Under the pieces are notes generated by a model. That model was not told the origin of the DNA, made no database searches, and saw only the letters and a list, made by a program, of their open reading frames with translations. From Clostridiaceae bacterium OM02-2AC (lineage in GTDB: Bacteria; Bacillota_I; Bacilli_A; Erysipelotrichales; Erysipelotrichaceae): 56,955 bases of DNA. Location of the stretch: assembly GCA_003481775.1 (NCBI GenBank), contig QULU01000032.1, forward strand, positions 1 to 56,955. Reading direction: 5' to 3'. Positions 1-8,456 of the stretch are shown piece after piece. The translations under genes were made by a program, and so were the position numbers. Each line of letters opens with the position of its first letter. Positions within the stretch are counted from its first letter, which is position 1.

Positions 1-13
1 TGCCAGGTAATCT

Positions 14-40
14 GACTCATCATCTGATGGGTCTTTTTTT
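14..40 (+). terminator. Rho-independent terminator of an upstream gene
   Basis: A 9-bp stem (GACTCATCA / TGATGGGTC, one G-T pair) with a 2-nt loop is followed by a run of T. It probably ends a gene lying before the window. Confidence 0.75.
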
Positions 41-467
41 TACTTATTAGCAAAGCTAGCAAGGCGGTAGAAAGCCTTTACGATTCTGATGATTCCTTTT
101 CCTTATTACAATTCTATCGAAAGAGTAATAGAGGCGCCTAAATAGGAGGAGCATGCCTTTACTATACGGTAGTTTTTACTGTCAGAAACCCGGGTAGAAT
201 GCAGCACAGCTGTTCTGAATCATAGAATGTATTAAAAGACAGAGCTTGCATGTTGCTGAAATGCCATGTTCAATAGCCCACCTTATCATTTTTATAAACA
301 AATGTATGTGCTTTTATTGTAAAACTGCAAACTTCTTTTAAATTTCGCCCTTATTCTAAAAAATCATGAGCAAACGTGGTATAATAATACTGTTTTGACG
401 ATATGAGGAACCATACATATATACAGGGCTTGGTGACTATGATCGATCCGAAAAGGAGGACGAAATT
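41..467. other. Intergenic region with the femX-type promoter
   Basis: No convincing gene is seen in these roughly 430 bases. A TATAAT box at 380-385 is the best -10 element for the operon starting at 468; the -35 match upstream is weak. The segment around 130-270 is not obviously coding and has some GC-rich helices. I could not fit it to a known riboswitch. Confidence 0.4.
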
Positions 468-1715
468 TTGGAATTTACAACGTTAACACCTCAGGAATAT
501 GAAGCATTCCAGAATCAGCATCCCTATCGGGATTTTATGAACTCGCTGAAAGCGATGGAATTAAAGAAAATCAATCATTGGGATGTTGAATACGTTGGAG
601 TAAAGGAGCAGGATAAGCTTCTATGCGCTACTCCATTGACATCCATACCAGTGATGAAGCTGTACCGATTTTATTATGCACAACGCGGTTTTCTAATAGA
701 TTATCGCGATGAGGAGCTTTTGCGTTTTTTCACAAAAAAGCTGACAGCTTATTTAAAGAAGAAAAAGGGCCTGTATCTGATTGTTGATCCAAATGTACTA
801 TATAAAGAGCGCGATATCGATGGTGAACTGGTAGAGAACGGCTTTGATCACTCCTATGTCGTGAAAAATATGATAGCCTCCGGATATGAGCATCAGGGAT
901 TCACTAAGGATTTTCAGGTGATTTCAGAAATTCGCTGGATGTTCTCACTATATTTAGATGGCAAGGATGAGAAAATGCTTTTAAAGGAGATGCATCAACA
1001 GACACGCTGGTCTGTGAATAAAACCTTAAAGCAGGGAATACAGGTACGTGAATTAACGATTGATGAATTGGATATTTTCCTTGATATGATGCACCATACC
1101 TCACAGCGCTGTGAATTTGTGGAGCGCGAGCCTGAATTTTATCGAAATCAAATGATTGCATATGGAGAGGATGCAAAGCTGCTGCTGGCATATCTTGATC
1201 TGAATGATTTCCGAAGGAAGCTGGAATTGGAAAAGCAGGAGCTGGAAAGAGAATATGCAGAGATACTTGCCAAGCTTGATGAGCTTCCCAACAGCAAGAA
1301 ATTTATCAAGAAGAAAAAGGTTGTGGATGAAGCCTTCGCATTAAATGAAAAAAAATATAGAGAAGCTGAACTATTGGAGCAGGAGCATGGAGCCTGTATA
1401 CCTATGGCTACATCGTTTTTTATACAGTCGCAAGATGAGCTCATCTATCTTTACAGTGCCGCATACGATACCTTCAAGAAATATAATGCGCCGTATGCAA
1501 TTCAGTGGCATATGTTGCAGTATGCTCTGAAGCATGGAATTCGCAAATATAATTTCTATGGCATATCCGGCGATTTTGATAAGAATGCGCAGGATTATGG
1601 GGTTTATGAATTTAAAAAGGGCTTCCACGGTGTTGTGGAAGAGCTGGTTGGTGACTTTATCCTACCCATACAAAAAGGGCCGTATGCACTATATAAGAAA
1701 TTAAAGAACAAGTAG
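468..1715 (+). CDS. FemABX-family peptidoglycan bridge aminoacyltransferase (first copy)
   Basis: This 415-residue cytoplasmic protein has the FemA/FemX/MurM layout: two GNAT-like halves with an antiparallel coiled-coil arm inserted near residues 245-305, rich in Lys and Glu. The family adds amino acids from aminoacyl-tRNA to the lipid II stem peptide to build the interpeptide bridge. The C-terminal segment YNFYGISGDF followed by GVYEFKKGF is the typical family signature. The start is TTG at 468, chosen because AAAGGAGG lies about 9 bases upstream and no better ATG exists. It is followed 15 bp later by a paralogue, so the two probably add successive residues. The amino acid used cannot be read from sequence. 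Confidence 0.88.
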   Translation: MEFTTLTPQEYEAFQNQHPYRDFMNSLKAMELKKINHWDVEYVGVKEQDKLLCATPLTSIPVMKLYRFYYAQRGFLIDYRDEELLRFFTKKLTAYLKKKKGLYLIVDPNVLYKERDIDGELVENGFDHSYVVKNMIASGYEHQGFTKDFQVISEIRWMFSLYLDGKDEKMLLKEMHQQTRWSVNKTLKQGIQVRELTIDELDIFLDMMHHTSQRCEFVEREPEFYRNQMIAYGEDAKLLLAYLDLNDFRRKLELEKQELEREYAEILAKLDELPNSKKFIKKKKVVDEAFALNEKKYREAELLEQEHGACIPMATSFFIQSQDELIYLYSAAYDTFKKYNAPYAIQWHMLQYALKHGIRKYNFYGISGDFDKNAQDYGVYEFKKGFHGVVEELVGDFILPIQKGPYALYKKLKNK

Positions 1716-1730
1716 TTCTATGGAGGTAGT

Positions 1731-2951
1731 ATGCAATATCAATTTATAGAACAAGTCGATGCGAAGGAGCATGATGCGTTTGTAAGCAATCATGAATTAT
1801 GTAATCTTTTGCAATCCAGTAGCTGGGGTCTTGTTAAGGAAAACTGGAAGCATGTAATCGTAGGTGTAACTAATCAGAAAGAGCTGGTGGCAAGCTGTAT
1901 GATCCTAATCAAGCCGCTGCCGTTGGGGTTCAGTATGTTTTATATTCCGCGCGGACCGGTCTTGGATTATACCGATTCTGCACTTGTAGCATTTCTTATG
2001 AAAGAGCTGAGACGCTATGCAAAGAAATTCAGATGCCTGTTTATCACCTTTGATCCGGCGGTTCACTGTAATGATTACACAATCAAAGAAGCAAATGAGA
2101 ACCATTATGAGCATATCGATGCTATGATACAGATGCTGCAGGAGCAGGGAGCTGTATTCAAGGGCTTTACCAAGCATATTGATGATACCATTCAGCCGCG
2201 TTATCATGCCAATGTCTATGCCGGTGAGAACCTTGAAGCGACCTTGTCTAAAAGCTGTAAGAAAGCACTGCAGACCGTCCAGAAGAAAATGATTGAGGTT
2301 TCGCCTTATCATATGGATGGCGTGGAGGATTTTGCAAAGGTAATGCATTGTACGGAGGAACGTAAAAACATTCATCTGCGTGACGAGGAATATTTTCAGC
2401 GCCTTATGGAAATCTACGGAGAGGATGCCGTGATCTATTTGGCTAAGCTGCCGCTTCGTAAGCTCTATGAGGATACAAAAAGGCGGTATGAGCAAAATGA
2501 AAAGGATTTGGAAGAATGTCCGGAGAATGCAAAGAAAAAGCGCTTTACACTGGAAGAGCTACATGCTTCTCTCAGCCGTGAGGTAAAAGAGCTGCAGGAA
2601 AATCTGGAGCGTGACGGAGATATTGCAGTTGTTTCCGGAGCATTATGTGTGAAATTCGGACCAACTGCGGAGATACTGTATGCAGGTATGGATGAGCGCT
2701 ATAAACGTTATATGGCACCCTATGCCAGCTTTTATAGATGTATGATATGGAGCTTTGAAAAGGGCTGTCGCTGGAGCAACATGGGGGGGATTGAAGGCAG
2801 TCTGAAGGGTGGACTCACGAAATTCAAGGCGAATTACAATCCTACCATAAACGAATTTGTCGGTGAGTTTGATTTACCCGTATACAAATCACTGTACGCT
2901 CTATCACAATGGGCGATGAAGCAGAGGAAGAAAGCGCTGCAGAAAAAATAA
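1731..2951 (+). CDS. FemABX-family peptidoglycan bridge aminoacyltransferase (second copy)
   Basis: This 406-residue paralogue of the upstream gene shares the same architecture, including a charged coiled-coil arm at about residues 245-300 and the C-terminal motif NMGGIEGSLKGGLTKFK, the usual Fem-type signature. ATG at 1731 follows GGAGG by a few bases. Tandem fem genes usually act in order, each adding one residue of a cross-bridge from aminoacyl-tRNA. The gene is followed after 12 bp by tsaE, so bridge synthesis and t6A tRNA modification appear to be co-transcribed. Confidence 0.88.
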   Translation: MQYQFIEQVDAKEHDAFVSNHELCNLLQSSSWGLVKENWKHVIVGVTNQKELVASCMILIKPLPLGFSMFYIPRGPVLDYTDSALVAFLMKELRRYAKKFRCLFITFDPAVHCNDYTIKEANENHYEHIDAMIQMLQEQGAVFKGFTKHIDDTIQPRYHANVYAGENLEATLSKSCKKALQTVQKKMIEVSPYHMDGVEDFAKVMHCTEERKNIHLRDEEYFQRLMEIYGEDAVIYLAKLPLRKLYEDTKRRYEQNEKDLEECPENAKKKRFTLEELHASLSREVKELQENLERDGDIAVVSGALCVKFGPTAEILYAGMDERYKRYMAPYASFYRCMIWSFEKGCRWSNMGGIEGSLKGGLTKFKANYNPTINEFVGEFDLPVYKSLYALSQWAMKQRKKALQKK

Positions 2952-2963
2952 GAGGTGAGAACG

Positions 2964-3416
2964 ATGAAACAAATACCTGTTTGTTCACTGGAGGAAACCA
3001 GAGAGCTTGGAATGAAATTAGCTTCTCTTATAAAGCCGGGAATGCTGATTACATTAAGTGGTGATCTGGGAGCTGGTAAGACAACATTTACAAAATATCT
3101 CGGCAAGGGACTTGGTGTTAAAAAAACAATCAATTCACCGACCTTCACCATATTGAAAATATATCAGGGAGCGTCCATGCCGGTTTACCATATCGATGCC
3201 TATCGGCTGGAGGGAATCACACAGGATCTTGGATTTGAAGAATATTTCGAGGATGATGGCGTATGTGTGATTGAATGGCCGCACTTTATTGAAAGTCAGC
3301 TTCCAAGGGAGCGTTTGCATATTGCCATCACCAGAATTGAGGGAGAAGAGGAGAAACGTATGTTTACTCTTGATCCGAATGGCAAAGTGTATGAAGAAAT
3401 TGTGGAGGCGTTATAA
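2964..3416 (+). CDS. tsaE: tRNA t6A biosynthesis ATPase TsaE
   Basis: This 150-residue P-loop protein has Walker A GDLGAGKTT near residue 35 and the family's SPTF motif. TsaE is the ATPase that assists TsaB and TsaD in transferring threonylcarbamoyl to adenosine 37 of ANN-decoding tRNAs. I place the start at ATG 2964, because the in-frame GTG at 2955 lies inside the AGAGGTGAG ribosome binding site. Its stop overlaps the tsaB start (TAATG), so translation is probably coupled. Confidence 0.95.
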   Translation: MKQIPVCSLEETRELGMKLASLIKPGMLITLSGDLGAGKTTFTKYLGKGLGVKKTINSPTFTILKIYQGASMPVYHIDAYRLEGITQDLGFEEYFEDDGVCVIEWPHFIESQLPRERLHIAITRIEGEEEKRMFTLDPNGKVYEEIVEAL

Positions 3417-4021
3417 TGAAAACATTATGCTTGGACAGTGCGCATAAGTATCTGGTTATCGGGCTGTATGAAGATGATTGTATGATATGTGGTACTGCAA
3501 ATTTATCATGGAAAAAGCAATCAGAGACAATATTTCCGGAGCTTATGCGCCTGATGCAGGAAGCTGGCTGGGATAGTGACGATGTGGATGAGGTTGTGAT
3601 CACAGATGGGCCGGGAAGCTATACAGGTGTGCGCATTGCAATGTGCGTTGCGAAGGTTTTATGTACCAGGAAGCATATACCGCTGTATGCTGTATCGACG
3701 CTGCAGCTTTATGCAGGAGTACATGAGCATGCATTTGTTATGCTGGATGCCAGAAGTCAGCGTGCATATACAGGAGCTTTACAGGGCGGTAAATTTGTTG
3801 AGGAAGAAAAGATACTGACACTGGATGAAATTCGTATGCTTGTCGAGCAATCGGATTATCAGCTGTTTGGAGATTGTGAGCTGATTGATGAAAAGGCGAG
3901 TGAAGCACAGTTTCTTGAGAATTTCATCGCATTGCGTCCGTATTATAGAAAAGTTGAGAATGTACATACGCTGACTCCGCGTTACTTAAAGGAGTCAGAT
4001 GCATATAAGGTAAAGCCATGA
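3416..4021 (+). CDS. tsaB: tRNA t6A biosynthesis protein TsaB
   Basis: This 201-residue protein has the ASKHA fold of TsaB: an N-terminal strand starting CLDSAHKY and the motif TDGPGSYTGVRIAM. TsaB is the inactive paralogue that dimerises with TsaD in the t6A complex. It overlaps tsaE by one base and rimI by four (ATGA). Its length is slightly below the 220-230 residues usual in bacilli, with a reduced C-terminal part. Confidence 0.94.
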   Translation: MKTLCLDSAHKYLVIGLYEDDCMICGTANLSWKKQSETIFPELMRLMQEAGWDSDDVDEVVITDGPGSYTGVRIAMCVAKVLCTRKHIPLYAVSTLQLYAGVHEHAFVMLDARSQRAYTGALQGGKFVEEEKILTLDEIRMLVEQSDYQLFGDCELIDEKASEAQFLENFIALRPYYRKVENVHTLTPRYLKESDAYKVKP

Positions 4022-4467
4022 TTCGCAGGGCTGCAGACAGAGATCTGGAGCGCATTCTGCAGATTGAAGAGCTTTGCTTCAGCAGTCGCTGGACAAAAGA
4101 GATGTTTCTTTATGAGCTGCATGAAAATGAATTTGGCCATTTATATGTATTGGAAGAGAATCAGGAGATTGCAGGTTTCATTGATTTCTGGACGACGTTT
4201 GAATGCTGTCAGCTGGCGAATATTGCTGTGCATCCTGCTTATCAGGGAAGAGGATACAGCCGTAGTCTGATGGATTTTATGATTGCAGCGGCAGAGAAAG
4301 AGCAGTGTGAAACCATTATGCTGGAAGTACGGCCATCCAATGTAGCTGCGCGTGGTCTTTATGATTCCTATGAGTTTATTAAGGTTAATATACGTAAAGG
4401 GTATTACAATGATAATGGCGAAGATGCCATTGTGATGTGCAAAGCCCTGGGAGGTAATTTGGTATGA
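4018..4467 (+). CDS. rimI: Ribosomal protein alanine N-acetyltransferase RimI
   Basis: This 149-residue single GNAT domain carries the acetyl-CoA binding signature NIAVHPAYQGRGYSRSLMD and the C-terminal strand EVRPSNVAARGLYDSYEF typical of RimI. The known role is acetylation of the N-terminal residue of ribosomal protein S18. It lies between tsaB and tsaD with 4-base overlaps on both sides, a very common gene order in Bacillota that supports the call. Confidence 0.92.
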   Translation: MIRRAADRDLERILQIEELCFSSRWTKEMFLYELHENEFGHLYVLEENQEIAGFIDFWTTFECCQLANIAVHPAYQGRGYSRSLMDFMIAAAEKEQCETIMLEVRPSNVAARGLYDSYEFIKVNIRKGYYNDNGEDAIVMCKALGGNLV

Positions 4468-5495
4468 AACAGACGCTGATACTGGCTGTGGAATCCAGTT
4501 GTGATGAAACAGCTGTGGCGATTGTGGCGGACGGAAAAGAGATATTGTCCAATGTCGTTGCAACACAGATTGATGTACATAAGGAATTTGGCGGTGTTAT
4601 TCCAGAGGTTGCGAGTAGAATTCATGTAGAAAACATATCTATGGTGATTGAAGAGGCATTGCATAAAGCAAATGTGGCAATGGAGGACATTGATGCAGTT
4701 GCTGTTACGCAGGGACCGGGTCTGGTGGGCTGTCTGCATATTGGTGTACAGGCTGCAAAGACGCTTGCCTGGGCTTTTCATAAGCCGCTGGTACCGGTGC
4801 ATCATATTGCCGGACATATTTATGCAAACCGCCTGATAACGGATTTGAAGTTTCCGTTGCTGGCACTTGTCGTATCCGGCGGGCATACGGAGCTAGTCTA
4901 TATGAAGGATGAGTGGAGCTTCGAGATCCTTGGAACTACGCAGGATGATGCGATTGGTGAAGCTGGAGATAAGGTAGGACGTGTGCTGGGGCTGCCATAT
5001 CCTGGCGGTGTTTACGTGGATAAAATCGCCAAGGAAGGCAAGCCGATTTATAAGCTGGCACGGCCAAAGACAGAAAATCCGATGGATTTTTCATTCAGTG
5101 GTCTGAAGAGCAGTGTATTGCAGTTTATTGACCGTTGTAAGCGGAAAAATGAAACCTTTACTGCTGCAGATTTGGCTGCATCCTATCAGGAAACCGCATT
5201 TGGTGCCTTGCTGGAGCGTGCGGAGTATGCATTGCAGGAATATCACCCTGCCCAAATGGTACTAGCGGGCGGTGTTGCCGCGAATTCTTGTTTGCGTGAA
5301 AAGGTGGAAAAGGGACTCGCTGAAAAATATAAGGATGTTGAATTTATCATTCCTCCTTTATCCTGCTGTACAGATAATGCGGCAATGATCGCAGTGGCAG
5401 GATATATTGCGTATACGCACGGTGTGCGAGGAGACTTTGATTTAACAGCAGATCCTGGAATCGAACTGGAGGCAGCTGCGGTAAGCCATGTATAA
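4464..5495 (+). CDS. tsaD: tRNA N6-threonylcarbamoyladenosine transferase TsaD
   Basis: This 343-residue ASKHA-fold enzyme is the catalytic subunit of t6A synthesis. The metal-binding motif HHIAGH is near residues 112-117, with SGGHTELV and the later AGGVAANS and CCTDNAAM motifs all present, so it should be active. Length is normal for the family. It is the last gene of the fem-tsa operon, and the following gene is on the opposite strand. Confidence 0.97.
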   Translation: MKQTLILAVESSCDETAVAIVADGKEILSNVVATQIDVHKEFGGVIPEVASRIHVENISMVIEEALHKANVAMEDIDAVAVTQGPGLVGCLHIGVQAAKTLAWAFHKPLVPVHHIAGHIYANRLITDLKFPLLALVVSGGHTELVYMKDEWSFEILGTTQDDAIGEAGDKVGRVLGLPYPGGVYVDKIAKEGKPIYKLARPKTENPMDFSFSGLKSSVLQFIDRCKRKNETFTAADLAASYQETAFGALLERAEYALQEYHPAQMVLAGGVAANSCLREKVEKGLAEKYKDVEFIIPPLSCCTDNAAMIAVAGYIAYTHGVRGDFDLTADPGIELEAAAVSHV

Positions 5496-5656
5496 AGTAA
5501 CTGAAAAGCTCTGGATTTTTCTGAATTCGGGGTTTTTCTTTTTTTTCATTTCATAAAAGCTACCATTCGCGTTGGAATGCTTCCTTACAGCTGTTTGGCG
5601 TTTGGTGCAATGAAGAGCTTTCGCTTTTTTTGGAAGGATTCCTATCAGACGTATTT

Positions 5657-5848
5657 CTATTCTTCCTGTCTGAATGCGAGGATATCGATAAACGCACATA
5701 CACCTATAATAAAAGCTACTACTTTCTCCAGCCAGGGAATCGAGGTAATCAGCTGTGTCAGATAGTGAAAGCTTAAGAGCATGGACAAAGCGTAGTTCAG
5801 ACAGAATATAATCGTAATAATGAGACAAATTTTTTGTGTTTTTTTCAT
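5657..5848 (-). CDS. Small membrane protein, possibly DUF378-like
   Basis: This 63-residue protein starts at the ATG at 5848, preceded on the minus strand by CAGGTGAAG; a longer reading from 5914 has no ribosome binding site. It has two predicted membrane helices (about residues 7-25 and 38-55) with a short loop. The arrangement, with the second helix starting LEKVVAFIIGVCAFIDI, resembles YuzA-type DUF378 proteins, whose function is unknown. It is a lone minus-strand gene convergent with tsaD. Confidence 0.55.
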   Translation of the reverse strand: MKKTQKICLIITIIFCLNYALSMLLSFHYLTQLITSIPWLEKVVAFIIGVCAFIDILAFRQEE

Positions 5849-5944
5849 TTTCTTCACCTGTTCTACTTTATGAAAATATTCTTCAATTATGAATGATTCC
5901 GGAAATCCGGGCATAAAGTAGGGTGAGCAGGAGGGAGATTTAAT

Positions 5945-6931
5945 ATGAAATCAAAAATCATTGCAGGCGTTGGTATTGTTGTTCTGGCTATCGCTCTAAT
6001 CTTCGCAATGAAACCAAAATCCTTTGATAAGCAGTTTGAGAAAAAGATGTCTGATATGAATTCCTATATCCTGGAAGGCAATATGGAAATTGCGAAGGGT
6101 GAAGATGTGAAGACATATGCTGTGGAGGTCGGATATAAGAAGGCCGATAAGGATTTCTTCAAGGTGACATTGACGGATAAGGAGCTGAATCAGGAACAGA
6201 TCATTCTTCGGAATGATGCTGGTGTTTTTGTAGTAACACCGAGTCTGAACCAGATTTTCAAGTTTGAGGGAGACTGGCCGATGAACTCTCCAAAACCGTA
6301 TCTATTGCAGTCGATTGCAGATATTGTAAAGGGAAAGGATGCAGCGATTAAGGAGGAAAAGGGCGGCTATCTTGTCACTAGCAAGGTATCTTATCCGAAT
6401 AATAAAAACTTCGACCATGAAGAAATCATGTTTGATAAGGATTCTAAGCTGAAGTGGCTGCAGATTTATAACAAGGATAATACATCTGAGCTTAAAATTG
6501 TGTTTACCAAGTCGGATTATAATGCAAAAATTAAGGATGATTATTTTAAAGCACCGACTGTTTTGGAGAAGTCAAAAGCAACATCGGCAATAACGGATGC
6601 TGATTTACCTTTATATCCGGTTATGGTGTATGATGCCAAGCTTGAGAATATCAGCAGTATGAATGCGAATGGACAGACGAAGCATGTTCTGGAGTATACG
6701 GGAGATAAGAATTTTACGGTTGTGGAAACAAAGAAGAAAAGCGTAAAGGAAACGCAGACAGTAATCATGCCCGGAGAAATGATGGATGCCCTGGATGTGG
6801 TGGGATTCTACGATGGAAACCATCTGAGTGCGGTGTATGATAATGTTGAGTTCACTGTATTTTCTGATGACCTGAGCCCGGAGGAAATGATGCAGGTGAT
6901 TATGAGCATGCAGGTGGCTGTGATGAAGTAA
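5945..6931 (+). CDS. LolA/GerS-like exported protein
   Basis: This 328-residue protein has an N-terminal membrane helix (residues 4-22) without a lipobox cysteine, so it is an anchored exported protein rather than a lipoprotein. The next 190 residues, with alternating strands and a MFDKDSKLKW-type turn, resemble the outer-membrane-lipoprotein-carrier-like fold of Gram-positive LolA and GerS relatives. Function here is unknown. A C-terminal extension of about 110 residues is not explained. Its stop overlaps the start of the mazF-like gene (TAATG), an odd pairing that implies coupled translation. Confidence 0.6.
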   Translation: MKSKIIAGVGIVVLAIALIFAMKPKSFDKQFEKKMSDMNSYILEGNMEIAKGEDVKTYAVEVGYKKADKDFFKVTLTDKELNQEQIILRNDAGVFVVTPSLNQIFKFEGDWPMNSPKPYLLQSIADIVKGKDAAIKEEKGGYLVTSKVSYPNNKNFDHEEIMFDKDSKLKWLQIYNKDNTSELKIVFTKSDYNAKIKDDYFKAPTVLEKSKATSAITDADLPLYPVMVYDAKLENISSMNANGQTKHVLEYTGDKNFTVVETKKKSVKETQTVIMPGEMMDALDVVGFYDGNHLSAVYDNVEFTVFSDDLSPEEMMQVIMSMQVAVMK

Positions 6932-7263
6932 TGATAAGGAGAGGAGATGTATATTATGCAGATCTTTCTCCGGTTGTCGGAAGTGAGCAGGGAGGCGTTC
7001 GTCCGGTTGTTGTCGTACAGAATGACAAAGGCAACCGTTATTCAAAAACGATCATTGTTGCTCCTATTTCAAAAAAGATGTCGAAGCCGCCAATTCCCAC
7101 ACACGTCATATTTAGCGATGATTCTCTGAGCTATGTTTCTATGATTCTCTGTGAGCAGCTGCGTACCATAGATAAAAAGAGATTGGGGCAGTGGATCTGT
7201 ACATTGGATGAAAAAACACTGGAAAAGATCAATCGGGCAATTCGGGTAAGCCTGAGTATATGA
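6931..7263 (+). CDS. MazF/EndoA (PemK-family) mRNA interferase
   Basis: This 110-residue protein matches the EndoA/MazF fold throughout: MIRRGDVYYADLSPVVGSEQ at the start, then GVRPVVVVQND, TIIVAPIS and VLCEQ-like ILCEQLRTIDKKRLG. Known relatives cut single-stranded RNA at short specific sites. In Bacillus the antitoxin gene lies directly upstream. Here that place is taken by the LolA-like gene, with no small antitoxin ORF visible. Either the toxin is solitary and host-controlled, or the antitoxin is elsewhere. Confidence 0.9.
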   Translation: MIRRGDVYYADLSPVVGSEQGGVRPVVVVQNDKGNRYSKTIIVAPISKKMSKPPIPTHVIFSDDSLSYVSMILCEQLRTIDKKRLGQWICTLDEKTLEKINRAIRVSLSI

Positions 7264-7271
7264 GTACAGGA

Positions 7272-7298
7272 GGGGTTCCTATTTGGAATCTCTTTTTC
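7272..7298 (+). terminator. Terminator after the mazF-like gene
   Basis: An 8-bp stem with two G-T pairs (GGGGTTCC / GGAATCTC), a 5-base loop and a following T run, starting 9 bases after the stop codon. Confidence 0.6.
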
Positions 7299-7377
7299 AT
7301 TCTTATAGAGGAGGCGATGGCGGTGATAGGTATAGGAAAAAAGTGATAAGAAATCTATAAAAATTTTCATTTTTTAC

Positions 7378-7406
7378 TTGTCAAGAATGAAGTTTCATGA
7401 TATTAT
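7378..7406 (+). promoter_or_regulatory. Promoter of the tRNA-Asp/Asp/Gly operon
   Basis: TTGTCA at 7378-7383 and TATTAT at 7401-7406 are separated by 17 bases, about 30 bases before the first tRNA. This is a good sigma-A type match. Confidence 0.7.
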
Positions 7407-7435
7407 ATACAGGCATTGTGATGATACAAGCTGAA

Positions 7436-7511
7436 GGTCCAGTGGTGTAGTGGTTAACATGCCTCCCTGTCACGGAGGAGATCGTGGGTTCGAGTCCCAT
7501 CTGGACCGCCA
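7436..7511 (+). tRNA. tRNA-Asp (GUC), first copy
   Basis: Full cloverleaf of 76 bases with acceptor GGTCCAG/CTGGACC, anticodon GTC within CCTGTCACG, T-loop GGTTCGAGTCC and an encoded CCA end. Confidence 0.97.
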
Positions 7512-7542
7512 TTTAAATCTTTGAAATCTATTTGAATATGCT

Positions 7543-7618
7543 GGTCCAGTGGTGTAGTGGTTAACATGCCTCCCTGTCACGGAGGAGATCGTGGGTTCGA
7601 GTCCCATCTGGACCGCCA
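7543..7618 (+). tRNA. tRNA-Asp (GUC), second copy
   Basis: Identical to the first tRNA-Asp over its whole length, including the encoded CCA, 31 bases further on. The two copies probably share one transcript. Confidence 0.97.
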
Positions 7619-7623
7619 GTTAT

Positions 7624-7697
7624 GCAGATGTAGTTCAATGGTAGAACACAGCCTTGCCAAGGCTGATACGGGGGTTCAATTCCCCTCATCTGCTCCA
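7624..7697 (+). tRNA. tRNA-Gly (GCC); integration target
   Basis: A 74-base cloverleaf with acceptor GCAGATG/CATCTGC, anticodon GCC and an encoded CCA. The last 14 bases are repeated at 17837-17850. The 10-kb element is therefore inserted at its 3' end, and its left end restores an intact gene. Confidence 0.97.
7684..7697 (+). repeat. attL, 14-bp direct repeat at the tRNA-Gly 3' end
   Basis: CCTCATCTGCTCCA forms the T-stem end, acceptor strand and CCA of tRNA-Gly and recurs exactly at 17837-17850. Confidence 0.9.
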
Positions 7698-7710
7698 ATA
7701 AAAAACACGT

Positions 7711-7737
7711 AAACTCATGTAAAAGTGAGTTTTTTAT
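7711..7737 (+). terminator. Element-supplied terminator after tRNA-Gly
   Basis: AAACTCA / TGAGTTT with an 8-base loop and a T run, 13 bases past tRNA-Gly and just inside the element. It probably replaces the native tRNA terminator, which now lies beyond attR at 17861. Confidence 0.6.
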
Positions 7738-7743
7738 ATGTAA

Positions 7744-7795
7744 AGGCATTTAACGTATGCATTCTAAGAGGAAACTACGTTGAATGCCTTTTTTT
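7744..7795 (+). terminator. Strong second terminator inside the left end
   Basis: A 13-bp stem with one G-T pair (AGGCATTTAACGT / ACGTTGAATGCCT), a 20-base loop and seven T. It insulates the element from tRNA transcription. Confidence 0.75.
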
Positions 7796-7888
7796 CATGT
7801 CCTACCAACGAGGATTTTTAGCATTCATGTTTTTTAGATTTCATGCTAAGTGAATTTCACATGTGTTTAAAAAGTACATGATTTACAG

Positions 7889-7910
7889 TTACCACAGACA
7901 CCACAAAAAG
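7889..7910. repeat. Left subterminal repeat, inverted relative to 17772-17793
   Basis: The segment with ACCACAGACACCACAAAAAG matches the complement of the right-end segment 17772-17793 at most positions (CACCACAAAAA is exact). Paired subterminal motifs are candidate binding sites for the recombinase or its accessory factor. Confidence 0.4.
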
Positions 7911-7971
7911 AAAGGGGGTGATGCTGGGCATTTGTTAGGTTGCACCAATTAAAAGAAAGGAGGTGAAAATA

Positions 7972-8355
7972 ATGCTTGAGCCTAAAATATACGTACGTTG
8001 CGATGTTCTTGAAGTTGGCAAACAAGATATACAGGTATTTGATAATAAGGATGAATATGATGATTTCGAAGGAGCTTTCTCATTAACATATACAACAGAG
8101 AAAACAGATAAGTACTTCAAGCTGAATCTTAACTTTGAACTCAGATTTAAAAATCAGTATGATGTTTCTAAAATCCTTGTAAAACTCCCCTATTCGTTTA
8201 CTTACACATTGAAGAAATACAAGGAGTATGGTTTGGAATCTATAAAAATCAGCGCATTAAATGAAATTGCGTCGGAAATCAGTGAATACTACGGATTCTA
8301 TTTAATGTTGCTATTCCAATGCAAAGTAAAGTCAAAAGTAAAGGAGATGAGTTGA
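7972..8355 (+). CDS. Unknown element protein
   Basis: This 127-residue protein is not recognised. It is soluble, with a strand-rich first half (MLEPKIYVRCDVLEV, then KYFKLNLNFELRF) and a helical C-terminus. The ATG at 7972 has AAAGGAGG 6 bases upstream; an in-frame GTG at 7963 overlaps that site and is rejected. It is the first gene of a rightward mini-operon whose members overlap. Confidence 0.65.
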   Translation: MLEPKIYVRCDVLEVGKQDIQVFDNKDEYDDFEGAFSLTYTTEKTDKYFKLNLNFELRFKNQYDVSKILVKLPYSFTYTLKKYKEYGLESIKISALNEIASEISEYYGFYLMLLFQCKVKSKVKEMS

Positions 8356-8456
8356 TGCAGAATTACAAGCTAATTTATCAAGGTCTGAAATTGGCGGTTG
8401 ACTTTTTTTATCAATATAGCAAGATCAAGTCAATCAGTAGGAAAAAGTCAAAATGA
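8355..8456 (+). CDS. Very small basic protein (33 residues)
   Basis: An ORF of 33 codons starts in a TGATG overlap with the preceding gene, with GGAGATGAG just upstream as a ribosome binding site. The product begins MQNYKLIYQGLKLAV and ends in a lysine-rich tail. Both ends overlap neighbours, which supports translation by coupling. Function unknown. Confidence 0.45.
   Translation: MQNYKLIYQGLKLAVDFFYQYSKIKSISRKKSK

Noticed and set aside
60..280. Possible lysine (L-box) riboswitch, from the short motif TAGAGGCGC.
   Set aside because: The other conserved parts (the CCGAAG block, the turn motifs and the closing strand of P1) are not found, and the downstream genes are bridge ligases with a nearer promoter at 380.
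7918..7938. Very short frame (ATG plus four codons) after AAAGGGGGTG, as a leader peptide.
   Set aside because: Only five codons with no regulatory codon run; the purine-rich stretch may be chance. Kept only as a note.
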